Shown here: piece by piece, positions 44,157 to 53,252 of the stretch
Layout: every line of letters starts with the position of its first letter
How positions within the stretch are numbered: position 1 is the stretch's first letter
Assembly: GCA_934085825.1 (NCBI GenBank)
Contig: CAKOHR010000001.1
Span: 310,001-374,000 of the forward strand
Source: an uncultured Bacilli bacterium
GTDB taxonomy: Bacteria; Bacillota_I; Bacilli_A; RF39; UBA660
Direction of reading: 5' to 3'
Length of the DNA: 64,000 nucleotides
The notes under the pieces: generated by a model
What the model was told of the DNA's origin: nothing
The model's input: the letters and a program-made list of their open reading frames with translations, nothing else
Databases searched by the model: none
Program-made: the position numbers and the translations under genes

Positions 44157-45124
44157 GTTATTAAGAAAGATGCTAATGTATTAGGATCTTCTTGATTATA
44201 AACTATATTATATATTGTTGTTATTAAATCAATTGGTGTTCCACGTTTATTTAACATTTTATATATTACTTCAAGAGTATTATATCCTTCCACGGTATTA
44301 TTTAATAAATATTCTTTTATCTTTTTAGGATCCTTGGTACTTCCAATAGTGTATCCAAAACTAAAGTTACGACTTTTAGTACTTGAACATGTAAGCATTA
44401 AGTCACCAACTCCTGCAAAAGATAAAATGGTTTTAGATTTACCACCAAATATTTTAATAATATTTTTAATGTCATGAAGCGATTCATTTATTAAAAAACT
44501 TTGAGTTGAATTGCTATATCCAAGGCCACTTAGAATACCTGATGCTATTGCTATAACATTTTTAGTTGCACCACATATTTGAATACCAATCATATCATTT
44601 GATTTTCTTAATTTTAGCGTGTCATTTGAAAGTGTTTCCATTACAAGATTTTGAGCTTTGTTACTTTTTGTTGCTAGTGCTAATGCAATTGGTTCATTAT
44701 TAATAATATCAATAGCAAATGTCGGACCAGATATAACTGCTATATGCTTAGTTTTAAGATTTTCTTTAGCTATATTAGATAGTAGTTCTTCACGTGACTC
44801 TTCAATACCTTTTGATGCTATACATATAGGAATATTTGGATTATAATATTTCTTCATTTTTTGGGTTATTATATCTACATATTTGCTAGCTGTAATAATA
44901 TATATTAAATTAGAATCTTTTAAAACTTCTTCAAGGTTATTTGATATTTTAATATTCTTTGGAATATTCGTATCACAAATGGATGAAATTTTTTTAGTCT
45001 TTTTATATTCTTCACTTTTTGATTCGTTTTCTGTCCATATCATTATTTTATTTTTTTCTTTTTTGGCTAACATTTTGCTTATTGCTAGGCTATAAATACC
45101 AAGACCAATTACACTTATTTTCAT
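44147..45124 (-). CDS. gpsA: Glycerol-3-phosphate dehydrogenase [NAD(P)+]
   Basis: 325 residues. Reduces dihydroxyacetone phosphate to sn-glycerol 3-phosphate for phospholipid synthesis. N-terminal Rossmann fold (KISVIGLGIYSLAISKMLAKK; the family GxGxxG is a relaxed GLGIYS), then CIASKGIE, VISGPTFAIDI and the catalytic-Lys region CGATKNVIAIASGILSGLGYS. Its ATG overlaps the rarA stop (ATGA), so the two form an operon. Confidence 0.93.
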   Translation of the reverse strand: MKISVIGLGIYSLAISKMLAKKEKNKIMIWTENESKSEEYKKTKKISSICDTNIPKNIKISNNLEEVLKDSNLIYIITASKYVDIITQKMKKYYNPNIPICIASKGIEESREELLSNIAKENLKTKHIAVISGPTFAIDIINNEPIALALATKSNKAQNLVMETLSNDTLKLRKSNDMIGIQICGATKNVIAIASGILSGLGYSNSTQSFLINESLHDIKNIIKIFGGKSKTILSFAGVGDLMLTCSSTKSRNFSFGYTIGSTKDPKKIKEYLLNNTVEGYNTLEVIYKMLNKRGTPIDLITTIYNIVYNQEDPNTLASFLITKK

Positions 45125-46317
45125 TTTTCATTCCTCATTTCTTTATGTAATTTATTTAAACTTTCTTCAATTTTATTATTTTTAGGGATATAATATTTTT
45201 TTCCAATTAGGTTTTTAGGCATATAATTTTGTTTTACCCAGTCATTTGGATAATCGTGTGGATATAAATAATCTGGACTGTTTGTTTTAATATTGTTTGG
45301 AACATTGCCAGTATTTCCTTTATGAATGTCATTTAATGCGGCATCTAAAGCTAAATGAGAACTATTACTCTTTGGAGATAATGCCATTTCTACAACGATT
45401 TCACCAAGGGGTATACGGGCTTCTGGCAAACCAATTAATTCAGCAGCACTTATGGCAGCCATTACTCTAGGGCCAATACCGGGATTAGCAAGACCAATGT
45501 CTTCATAAGCAATAACACTAAGACGTCTATATATAATATCTAAATCTTCTGCTTCAATAAGTCTTCCTAGATAGTGCAGAGCTGCATCAACGTCACTTCC
45601 ACGGATGGATTTTTGCAATGCACTTATAACGTCATAATGACCGTCACCATCTTTATCATGGAAAAAAACAGGCTTATTATTGATTTTTTTAATGTCTTCT
45701 ATTGTTATATTTTTATCACTGGAATAATATGATACTTCTAATAAATTTAAAGCAAAACGCATGTCTCCTGAAGATAAATTACCTATGTATTCTAATGCTT
45801 CATCATTTATTTTTATGTCTTCAAAGTTTTTTAAGGCTTTTATAAGTCCTTTTTTAATGTCTTTACTTTCTAATTCATGAAGTTCAAATATTTGGCATCT
45901 ACTTCTTATTGCAGGATTAATTTTATGATAGGGATTAGATGTTGTAAGACCAATTAAAATAATTGTACCATTTTCTATATAAGGCAAAAGTAAATCTTGC
46001 TTATCTTTATTCATTCGATGAATTTCATCAATAATTAGAACCATTTCACCATACATTTTTGCTTCTAAAATTGCTGTATCAAAATCAGCTTTATTATTAA
46101 TTGTGGCATTTAAAAATTTATAATGGAGTTCAAGTTCTGCTACTAAAGCATTAGCAATACTTGTTTTACCAATGCCAGGTTTTCCATAAAAAATCATTGA
46201 AAAAAGTTTCTTGTTTTTAACAAGATTGGTTAGCACTTTGCCTTTGCCAATTAGGTGTTCTTGACCAATTATATCATCTAATTTTTTTGGTCTTAATTTA
46301 TCTGCTAAAATTTCCAT
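45121..46317 (-). CDS. rarA: Replication-associated recombination ATPase RarA/MgsA
   Basis: 398 residues, AAA+ clamp-loader-like ATPase acting at stalled forks. LRPKKLDDIIGQEHLIG, Walker A GKPGIGKT (about 45-52), Walker B LIIDEIHRMNKD (about 94) and the sensor LIGLTTSNPYHKINPAIRSRCQIFEL are present. The C-terminal tetramerisation region is complete (RGSDVDAALHYLGRLIEAED and YEDIGLANPG). TGA stop overlaps the gpsA start. Confidence 0.95.
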   Translation of the reverse strand: MEILADKLRPKKLDDIIGQEHLIGKGKVLTNLVKNKKLFSMIFYGKPGIGKTSIANALVAELELHYKFLNATINNKADFDTAILEAKMYGEMVLIIDEIHRMNKDKQDLLLPYIENGTIILIGLTTSNPYHKINPAIRSRCQIFELHELESKDIKKGLIKALKNFEDIKINDEALEYIGNLSSGDMRFALNLLEVSYYSSDKNITIEDIKKINNKPVFFHDKDGDGHYDVISALQKSIRGSDVDAALHYLGRLIEAEDLDIIYRRLSVIAYEDIGLANPGIGPRVMAAISAAELIGLPEARIPLGEIVVEMALSPKSNSSHLALDAALNDIHKGNTGNVPNNIKTNSPDYLYPHDYPNDWVKQNYMPKNLIGKKYYIPKNNKIEESLNKLHKEMRNEK

Positions 46318-46388
46318 AATATCACTTAATTAATTATAGCACATTTTAAAAAAATTTGGTACAATGTTTATAGAAATAAGGTGAGTTT

Positions 46389-47279
46389 ATGCGTAATATA
46401 ATTAATAATATTAATGATAGAGATGTTATAGATTTTTTGGAATACTTAAAATACGAAAGAAGAATGTCTGTTAATACAATAGATTCATATGGAGAAAATT
46501 TACTTTTGATAAGTGATACAATTAAGAAAAGATTAATTGATCTTGATGGGAATGATATTAGAAATTTTCTTATAAATGTTGATGCTGTACCTCGAACTAA
46601 AGCACATTATTTAACAGTACTTAATTCTTTTTATCGATATTTAATTTTTATGGATAAATTGGATAGTAATCCATGTGATGGAATAAAAAGTCCTAAGTTA
46701 GAAAAAAAATTGCCAACTTATTTAACCAGTGAAGAGGTCGATAAACTTCTTAATATGAGACTTACAAAACCAATAGATTATAGAAATAAGGCAATGCTAG
46801 AATTAATTTATGCAACTGGTGCTAGAATTAGTGAAATTACTAATTTAGAATTAAACCAAATAGATTATGATGAATGTATTATTAGGGTAACTGGTAAAGG
46901 AAAGAAAGATAGAATCATTCCTTTTGGAGATACAGCAGCAGAAGCCTTAAAAGAATATATTTATAATTATCGAATATTTTTAATAAAAAATGAGACTTGT
47001 AATTATGTCTTTATTAATAAAAATGGGGCAAAAATAAGTAGGCAAATGGTATTTAAAATTCTCAAAAATTTAGCTAAAAAGGCGGGAATAGAAAAAGATA
47101 TAAGTCCTCATACACTTAGACATTCATTTGCTACTAATTTACTAAATAATGGGGCAGACTTAAGAGTTATTCAAGAATTGTTAGGACATGAAAATTTAGA
47201 AACTACAGAAATTTATTCACATTTACAAAACAAAAAAATAGAGGAAGATTATAATAATCATCCTCATGCGCATATCTAA
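46389..47279 (+). CDS. xerD: Tyrosine recombinase XerC/XerD
   Basis: 296 residues, intact catalytic set: Arg146 (YATGARISE), Lys170 (VTGKGKKD), His241 and Arg244 (HTLRHSF), His267 (LLGHENLET) and the nucleophile Tyr276. Presumably resolves chromosome dimers at dif. SAM-like N-terminal domain at 10-90. Divergent from rarA, convergent with a tiny basic gene 3 bp away. I cannot tell XerC from XerD by eye; no mobile-element genes are adjacent. Confidence 0.9.
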   Translation: MRNIINNINDRDVIDFLEYLKYERRMSVNTIDSYGENLLLISDTIKKRLIDLDGNDIRNFLINVDAVPRTKAHYLTVLNSFYRYLIFMDKLDSNPCDGIKSPKLEKKLPTYLTSEEVDKLLNMRLTKPIDYRNKAMLELIYATGARISEITNLELNQIDYDECIIRVTGKGKKDRIIPFGDTAAEALKEYIYNYRIFLIKNETCNYVFINKNGAKISRQMVFKILKNLAKKAGIEKDISPHTLRHSFATNLLNNGADLRVIQELLGHENLETTEIYSHLQNKKIEEDYNNHPHAHI

Positions 47280-47282
47280 AAA

Positions 47283-47399
47283 CTATCTGCAGTTTTCATT
47301 ACGAGCTTCATTTCGTGCACTTGATCTTGCACTAGATTTGCTAGAACATTTATCATTTTTTCTGGCTTTGTTTCTAGCGTTTTCTTTGTTCTTACTCAT
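47283..47399 (-). CDS. 38-residue basic hydrophilic protein
   Basis: Reads MSKNKENARNKARKNDKCSS then KSSARSSARNEARNENCR. It is highly charged, rich in Lys, Arg, Asn and Ser, and has two Cys. A strong ribosome site (GGGAGG, 7 nt before ATG) supports translation, and coding sense on this strand explains the long opposite-strand frame. It recalls the short Clostridia hydrophilic 'clostri-philic' or small acid-soluble-like proteins, but I cannot assign it. Convergent with xerD. Confidence 0.6.
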   Translation of the reverse strand: MSKNKENARNKARKNDKCSSKSSARSSARNEARNENCR

Positions 47400-47482
47400 T
47401 ACTTTTACCTCCCACTATTATTATGTAACAAAAAAGAATATTTACTCATATATTTAAGTGGTAAAATAAGGAAGTGATTAAT

Positions 47483-48082
47483 TTGAAAAAAATTGGTATT
47501 AGTACTAGAATTATAAAAAATGAGGATGGTATGGAACAAGAAAAAGTTCCTAGATCTCTCATTAAGAAACTAATTGGTTATGATGTTATTCCAATTATTA
47601 TTCCAGATATAAATGATATAACATTTTATTTGGAACTTTGTGATGGTTTTATATTACCTGGTGGTACTACATGGAATGATGTGGATATAAAGATTATAAA
47701 GTATGTATTTAAAATAAATAAACCTTTACTTGGAATTTGTGCTGGAATGCAGGCTTTAGCTAATATAGATACATTTATAGATAATACAGTTAAAGTAAAT
47801 AATCATAGTTTTCCAAATATGGAATATGTTCATGAAATAAGTATAAATGATGGAGTACTTAAAGATATTTTAAATAAAGATAAAATAAAAGTTAATAGTA
47901 GACATAATTATCAAGTTGAACCTAAAGACTATTTTAAAATAGATGCAGTTAGTGATGATGGAGTAATTGAAGCTATAAGTTTTTCTGAATTTAAGTTTAT
48001 GGTGGGGCTTCAATGGCATCCAGAAGATATGAATGATGACGATCAAGATAAAATATTTAAGTACTTTTTAAGTAAATGCTAA
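47483..48082 (+). CDS. Class I glutamine amidotransferase / gamma-glutamyl hydrolase (peptidase C26-like)
   Basis: 199 residues. Nucleophile Cys in LLGICAGMQAL (about 90), catalytic His-Glu in LQWHPED (about 181), and oxyanion GFILPGGTTW. The same fold occurs in PuuD, which hydrolyses gamma-glutamyl-GABA, and related free-standing amidotransferases; the substrate is unknown. TTG 47483 is preferred because AAGGAAG lies about 9 nt upstream, while the earlier GTG overlaps it. Monocistronic before the ZIP gene. Confidence 0.82.
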   Translation: MKKIGISTRIIKNEDGMEQEKVPRSLIKKLIGYDVIPIIIPDINDITFYLELCDGFILPGGTTWNDVDIKIIKYVFKINKPLLGICAGMQALANIDTFIDNTVKVNNHSFPNMEYVHEISINDGVLKDILNKDKIKVNSRHNYQVEPKDYFKIDAVSDDGVIEAISFSEFKFMVGLQWHPEDMNDDDQDKIFKYFLSKC

Positions 48083-48148
48083 AAAAAACAAGTAAATTTT
48101 TGATATGCTATAAATTAAATTTTAAACATATAATTAAATGGTGATATT

Positions 48149-48904
48149 ATGCAAAGTATTATCTTTCCCCTTATTTTATCTACACTTGCAGGTTTATCTA
48201 CCTTAATCGGGGCTATATTCATATTTTTTAAAATTAAAGGTCAAAATTTAAATAAATTTATAAGTTTTTGTCTAGCTTTTTCTATATCAGTTATGATAAC
48301 TATAAGTATTTTAGATTTAATACCAACATCTTTTTTTCAAATATCAAATATTTATGGAGTAGGGAAGAGTATCTTAATACTAATTATAGCATTTATTGTA
48401 AGTTATATTGTGATAACCTATTTAAGTGCTAAAATAGAAAAAGAAACATATAGTGCAGACTTATATAAACTTGGAATTTTAAATATGATTGTACTAATAC
48501 TTCATAATCTTCCGGAAGGAATTGCAACGTTTTTAAGTAGTTATCATAGTACATCTTTAGGTATTAAATTATCGATTGCTATAATGCTTCATAACATTCC
48601 TGAAGGTATATCAATTGCTGTACCAATATACTACTCAACAAGAAGTAGAAAAAAAGCTATTAAAGCAACGTTATTATCTGCGGTATCAGAACCAATTGGG
48701 GCATTACTGGCTTTTGTATTTTTAAAAAAGTATGTTTCAGATGTTATGATAAGTATTGTTTTAGTTGTTGTAGCAGGTTTAATGATTACTTTATCTATTC
48801 AGGAAATGTTACCTAAAGCTTTAAAATATAAGGAAAATAAATACATTTATTTAGGTTTAGTAATTGGTACAATTTTGGTAATAATTAATGTACTTATAAG
48901 CTGA
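48149..48904 (+). CDS. ZIP-family metal transporter
   Basis: 251 residues, eight membrane helices. The two metal-binding motifs HNLPEGIATF (about 116) and HNIPEGISIA (about 149) define the ZupT branch, which imports zinc, iron or other divalent cations. Ends in TGA. No metal-regulator gene is adjacent. Confidence 0.92.
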   Translation: MQSIIFPLILSTLAGLSTLIGAIFIFFKIKGQNLNKFISFCLAFSISVMITISILDLIPTSFFQISNIYGVGKSILILIIAFIVSYIVITYLSAKIEKETYSADLYKLGILNMIVLILHNLPEGIATFLSSYHSTSLGIKLSIAIMLHNIPEGISIAVPIYYSTRSRKKAIKATLLSAVSEPIGALLAFVFLKKYVSDVMISIVLVVVAGLMITLSIQEMLPKALKYKENKYIYLGLVIGTILVIINVLIS

Positions 48905-49305
48905 GTAGGGAAGATAAATTAAGTTAAAATTAGTTATGTCTTTGTTTTAATGTGCTATTATTTAATCATATAATAATTTATTATTAATAATTTTTTCAGA
49001 TAATTAAGTTAACATAATATATATTATTTATAGAATATTTTATTATAAAAATACAACTTTTAAATATGTTTTGGACTAATTTTATTATCTTTTTACTTTG
49101 TATTTGTTTACTTATATATTATCTTATTTTACGAATTATATTATATTGTGAATTGTTTTTATGAAATATGATAATTAAAATTTTTTTTGTAATTAAATTT
49201 AATTATGATAAATTATAACCTTATTTATATTTATAATAAGGATACGTACGCGTTTATAACCTTATATTTATAATAAATAAGGATATATGCACATGTATGA
49301 AAAAA
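48905..49305. other. Gene-free AT-rich stretch with paired hairpins
   Basis: 400 bp without a credible gene on either strand. Most of it (48930-49210) is simple AT-rich sequence. It ends with two related 23-nt inverted repeats, 49219-49241 and 49260-49282, each CCTTAT...ATAAGG, separated by ACGTACGCGTT. The left part may be the 3' untranslated region of the ZIP gene. Confidence 0.6.
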
Positions 49306-49306
49306 A

Positions 49307-49343
49307 GTCCCCTATTTGTGATAATTTGATTGATAGGGGACTA
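49307..49343. terminator. Terminator of the membrane glycosyltransferase gene
   Basis: 10-bp stem AGTCCCCTAT (about 49306-49315) with ATAGGGGACT (about 49332-49341); on the minus strand it is followed by seven T. Confidence 0.85.
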
Positions 49344-49344
49344 A

Positions 49345-50319
49345 TTATTCTTTTTTAGATAGTGAAGTGAAAATAATAGCTATAATAATCATTAATATTG
49401 TATCAACTAATAACTTACTTATTATTAAATTAATATTAAGTAGATTATATAGGATATAAACAAAGAAACAAGATAATATTATTCTAAAGATTTTTTTTAA
49501 TATAAATAAAATATTTTTAGTTATTAAATTATTTTTATATACACTTTGATAATTAATTATTATATGTAATACTATCCCTACTACTTCAGAAACTAATGTT
49601 GCTACTATAATACCTTCTAAATCATTATTTGATCTTCTGATATAAAATACAATTATGAATAAGGCTAAAGCTATTAAGTAAGGAATTATAGATTTTATTA
49701 TGTAAGGCAATAAAGTTTTTAGATAGGGGATAGTTTTTAAACTATGCTTCCCTACTCTCTTTTCCTTTTTTCGCCAAATTGTCTTAATATTTTTTTCTTT
49801 AATTGGTATATTTTCGTTTATTGCAGTTATTAAGTAATTATTAGGATTATTTTCTTTATTTAAACTTTCTAATAGTTTTTTAAATAATTCTATACTAATA
49901 GCTTTAATATCTGGTAAAACAGTCTTAAAACTTGTGTTAAACAATATATTAAAAAGTTTATTTATACTTTTTTCACCAAAACTATAATCATCATTGATTC
50001 CGAAAATTAGCGAATTTTTATTTTCTATGGCATCTAAAGCACATTTAGCTATATCATCTCTGGTAGTATTTATTATATCATCTACAAAAACAATTGATTT
50101 TATATTTAATTTATTATCATTGATGTAATCTTTTAGTTCAAATAAGTAATCATATGTATGACCATTTACTACTTTTTTACCATTTAAATTAATTATTTTG
50201 GAGCCCTTGTTACAAATTATAATGTTACTAAATACTTCCTCTAATCTGTTAATAGAACTTTTTAATTTTTCTATATTTTCATTATACCAGTTTATTATTA
50301 CTAAAATATCCTTATTCAT
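49345..50319 (-). CDS. Membrane glycosyltransferase-like protein, GT2 domain plus GtrA-like tail
   Basis: 324 residues. The N-terminal half (1-190) follows a dolichyl-phosphate-mannose synthase type GT2 fold: DILVIINWYNENIEKLKSSI, SIVFVDDIINTTRDDI, FGINDDYSFGEKSINKLFNILFNTSFKTVLPDIKAIS. The usual DxD is weakened to VDDI, so activity is uncertain. The C-terminal half has four helices in a GtrA-like arrangement. Such fusions transfer or flip polyprenyl-phosphate sugars. Single-gene unit. Confidence 0.7.
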   Translation of the reverse strand: MNKDILVIINWYNENIEKLKSSINRLEEVFSNIIICNKGSKIINLNGKKVVNGHTYDYLFELKDYINDNKLNIKSIVFVDDIINTTRDDIAKCALDAIENKNSLIFGINDDYSFGEKSINKLFNILFNTSFKTVLPDIKAISIELFKKLLESLNKENNPNNYLITAINENIPIKEKNIKTIWRKKEKRVGKHSLKTIPYLKTLLPYIIKSIIPYLIALALFIIVFYIRRSNNDLEGIIVATLVSEVVGIVLHIIINYQSVYKNNLITKNILFILKKIFRIILSCFFVYILYNLLNINLIISKLLVDTILMIIIAIIFTSLSKKE

Positions 50320-50366
50320 TTTATAACACCTATTTTATTTTAACACTATATTTACTTTTAGTCAAA

Positions 50367-50391
50367 AAGAAAAGAAGCTTTTAACTTCTTT
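50367..50391 (-). terminator. Terminator of the 550-residue membrane protein gene
   Basis: Hairpin AAAGAAG/CTTCTTT around 50370-50391 with a T-rich run on the minus strand. Confidence 0.65.
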
Positions 50392-52042
50392 AGATTTCTA
50401 TTTCTTCACCATTACCACAAACGCAACTGTTAGTGTTAGAATTTAAAACATCTCCTCCTGGACAAATGTTTTTACAAGTGTTGTCAAGCAAAGCAGAACT
50501 AATTAAATTTTGAATAAAGTTATATGCTTTAAATTTACTAGCTTTTTCCATTAAATTTGTTAAAATTGTTAGTGAATCTTCATCAGAAATATTTTCAAAT
50601 TCAACAGCGTTTTTATAATCTTTTTTAGTTATTAAGTTATTTCCATATTCAATTTTGTTTGTGATATCTAATCCAATATTATAACTTTTGTATGATAAAT
50701 TTAATTTTCCAGATAAATCTTGTTTTTTATTACTTTCATCAGATTTTATTATCATTTTACCTGTAATTTTTAAATCTTCACTGTTAATCTTGATGTCGAC
50801 ATTAGATGTTTCTTTATCTGTATTTTCAATGGTTATGTCTAAATTTGTATCGTTTGTAGTAAAAACTACCATTGTTTTGTTATTTGAAACTTCAATTTTT
50901 GCTTGAGATGAGTTATTATTTTTATCATTGCCTGTAATTACTATTTTTTCTTTACTAATTTCAACTTCATATTCATCTGAATCACTTGTTACTTTGTATT
51001 TGTTTGTATCAATTTTGACACCCTTTATTTCAGATTCATCACTTTTAATTGTAAAACTTTCAACTTGTTTATTTAGTATATTTACTTCAACTGTAATTTT
51101 AGCATTATTAACTGATATAGAATCCTCAGTAATATAGTCTTTTAGCACTTCATCATCACTTATTAATTTCATGAATTTATTATTTATTTTATCTCTATTA
51201 TTATCATTAATCTCATATGTGTATGTAGCCTTTAATCCATTATATTTAGTATTTAAACTTGCTTCTTTTAAACTTTCCTTTAAATAATTAATTAAGTTAT
51301 TTGCAATTTTATTTAAGTCTTCAACTTTTGTAAGTGATTGTAATTTTTGTTTATATTCATTTACATTTTGAAAAATATCTTCATCACTTGTTGTAGTTAA
51401 TGTTTTATCATAAATATCCTTGCTATCTAAATAAATTTTATTATTGTCAATAGTTAATGTTCCATTTAAAGAGCCCGTATCTTGTTTTAAATTTATATCC
51501 ATATTAATGTAGTTATTTTTCAAACTTTCTTCAGCTTTTAATCCAATTTCTAAATTATTTAAATCTTTCAAATCTTTGGAATTTGTTGTTAATTTGATAT
51601 TTGCATCATTAATTAGTTCATATTTGTCAATATTATTTAAATATTCTTTGTTTAGTGTTAAATTGTCAAAAATATTATTAACAAACTCATTTACACTATT
51701 TGCACTTTGATCTAAAAATTTTGTAGCATTAAATGTTGTTTTTACATATAATAATCCTCCGATTACGAGTAACAATATAGCTGATATTAAACATAGTACT
51801 ATGATCAAGCTTTTTTTGTTCTTTTTTTCTCGGAAATCTTCAAAATCCATATTACTTACTTCTTGTTTAGGTAAATCCGGTCCTGCATCATTAGTAGTAT
51901 TTTGGTTAGCTTCTGCAATATTAGACTCATTTTCCGTGTTTGTTTGACTTTCCACCATAATCTCTGAAGGATTATTTACTACTTCAGGTGTTTGGTTATT
52001 GTTTACACTTGTTTCATTTTCATTTTTTTGTTCTTCTTTCAT
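50390..52042 (-). CDS. Large single-pass exported protein of unknown function
   Basis: 550 residues. Acidic, Asn/Glu/Gln-rich N-terminus (1-75) in the cytoplasm, one membrane segment (about 79-103), then a long extracytoplasmic region rich in Lys, Asn, Asp and Ser with repeated beta-strand patterns (for example NLEIGLKAEESLKNNYINMDINLKQDTGSLNGTLTIDNNKIYLDSKDIYDK). That is like DUF-type lipoprotein or LppX-like beta sheets. The C-terminus has a Cys motif, CKNICPGGD then CVCGNGEEIEI. No family recognised. Monocistronic. Confidence 0.7.
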   Translation of the reverse strand: MKEEQKNENETSVNNNQTPEVVNNPSEIMVESQTNTENESNIAEANQNTTNDAGPDLPKQEVSNMDFEDFREKKNKKSLIIVLCLISAILLLVIGGLLYVKTTFNATKFLDQSANSVNEFVNNIFDNLTLNKEYLNNIDKYELINDANIKLTTNSKDLKDLNNLEIGLKAEESLKNNYINMDINLKQDTGSLNGTLTIDNNKIYLDSKDIYDKTLTTTSDEDIFQNVNEYKQKLQSLTKVEDLNKIANNLINYLKESLKEASLNTKYNGLKATYTYEINDNNRDKINNKFMKLISDDEVLKDYITEDSISVNNAKITVEVNILNKQVESFTIKSDESEIKGVKIDTNKYKVTSDSDEYEVEISKEKIVITGNDKNNNSSQAKIEVSNNKTMVVFTTNDTNLDITIENTDKETSNVDIKINSEDLKITGKMIIKSDESNKKQDLSGKLNLSYKSYNIGLDITNKIEYGNNLITKKDYKNAVEFENISDEDSLTILTNLMEKASKFKAYNFIQNLISSALLDNTCKNICPGGDVLNSNTNSCVCGNGEEIEI

Positions 52043-52101
52043 TTATATACCTCACTATTTTCATTATATTTTTATTATATCATTAAATTCCAAGAAAATA
52101 A

Positions 52102-52118
52102 AGACTATTTTATAGTCC
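52102..52118 (-). terminator. Hairpin at the end of the dnaJ operon
   Basis: GACTAT (52103-52108) with ATAGTC (52112-52117); on the minus strand followed by TTTATTTT. Short, moderate support. Confidence 0.55.
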
Positions 52119-53249
52119 TCATTTCATATACTTATTAAAATTTTTAAATTCTTGGGCATCTTCCAAATTAGTATCAGCTAGATCTTGAAGAAGTGCTTTT
52201 TGCTTTCTATCAAGTTTAGTTGGAATAATTATGTTTACTACCGCGTACATATTTCCTTTTGATATTGAATTTGGAAGTTTAATTCCTTTGCCTTTGATTT
52301 TAAGTTTTGTATAATTTTGTGTACCTGCTTTTATATCCAAAATAATATTTCCATAAAGAGTAGGTATTTCCTTTTTGCAACCTAGAGTAGCATCTGTAAT
52401 GGTAACTGGTACTTCAAGATAAATATCTGCACCATCTCTTTCAAATAATGGATGTTCTTTAATTTTAAATTCTAAGAAAACATCACCATTTGGGCCTCCA
52501 TTTAAACCTGCGTTTCCTTTACCAGAAAGTCTTAATTGATATCCTTCATCTACACCTTCTGGAATAGTAACTGTAAGGGTCTTAACTTTTTCTACTACGC
52601 CTTTACCACGACATTCATCACATACTCTTTCATAAGTTTTACCACGACCTTTGCAATCTGGACATGTTTTTTGGGTTTGCATGTAACCAAAAATTGTTTG
52701 AGCTTGTTCTAATACTTTACCAGCACCACCGCAAGTACGACATGTTTTTTCGTTAAATCCGCCTTTACCTTTACAGCTTGAACACTCACTTGTTAAATTT
52801 AATTTAACATCTTTTTCACAACCAAAAGCTGCTTCTTCAAATGTTAGATTTAATACGACACGAATGTCTTCACCTTTAGATGGACGAGATGATGATCTTG
52901 AAGATCCTCCGAAACCTGAGAAACCACGGAAACCTCCACCAAAAAGATCACCAAGAATATCTTCAAGGTCAATATCTCCCATGTTGAAACCTTGGAAACC
53001 AGCGCCTCCACCAGCATTTCCTCCATTTTGAAATGCTGCATGACCAAACTGATCATATTGGCGTCTTTTATTTGCATCAGAAAGTACAGAATAGGCTTCA
53101 CCAATTTCTTTAAATTTTTCTTCAGCTCCAGGTTCTTTATTAATATCTGGGTGATACTCTTTAGCAAGTTTTCTAAATGCTCTTTTTATTTCTTCATCTG
53201 TAGCAGTTTTATTAACTCCTAAGACTTCATAATAATCTTTTTTATTCAT
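52119..53249 (-). CDS. dnaJ: Chaperone DnaJ
   Basis: 376 residues, type I Hsp40. J domain with YHPDINK (about 32-38), Gly/Phe-rich linker (about 74-118), four zinc-binding CxxCxGxG repeats (CSSCKGKG, CRTCGGAG, CPDCKGRG, CDECRGKG, about 145-215) and the C-terminal substrate-binding domains. Stimulates DnaK ATPase. It begins 3 bp after pmbA rather than after dnaK. Confidence 0.97.
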   Translation of the reverse strand: MNKKDYYEVLGVNKTATDEEIKRAFRKLAKEYHPDINKEPGAEEKFKEIGEAYSVLSDANKRRQYDQFGHAAFQNGGNAGGGAGFQGFNMGDIDLEDILGDLFGGGFRGFSGFGGSSRSSSRPSKGEDIRVVLNLTFEEAAFGCEKDVKLNLTSECSSCKGKGGFNEKTCRTCGGAGKVLEQAQTIFGYMQTQKTCPDCKGRGKTYERVCDECRGKGVVEKVKTLTVTIPEGVDEGYQLRLSGKGNAGLNGGPNGDVFLEFKIKEHPLFERDGADIYLEVPVTITDATLGCKKEIPTLYGNIILDIKAGTQNYTKLKIKGKGIKLPNSISKGNMYAVVNIIIPTKLDRKQKALLQDLADTNLEDAQEFKNFNKYMK

Positions 53250-53252
53250 TTT

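Noticed and set aside
47266..47457. 63-codon hydrophobic frame on the plus strand
   Set aside because: It is the antisense of the 38-residue basic gene at 47283-47399, which has the ribosome site; the hydrophobicity is an artefact of complementing Lys/Arg codons.
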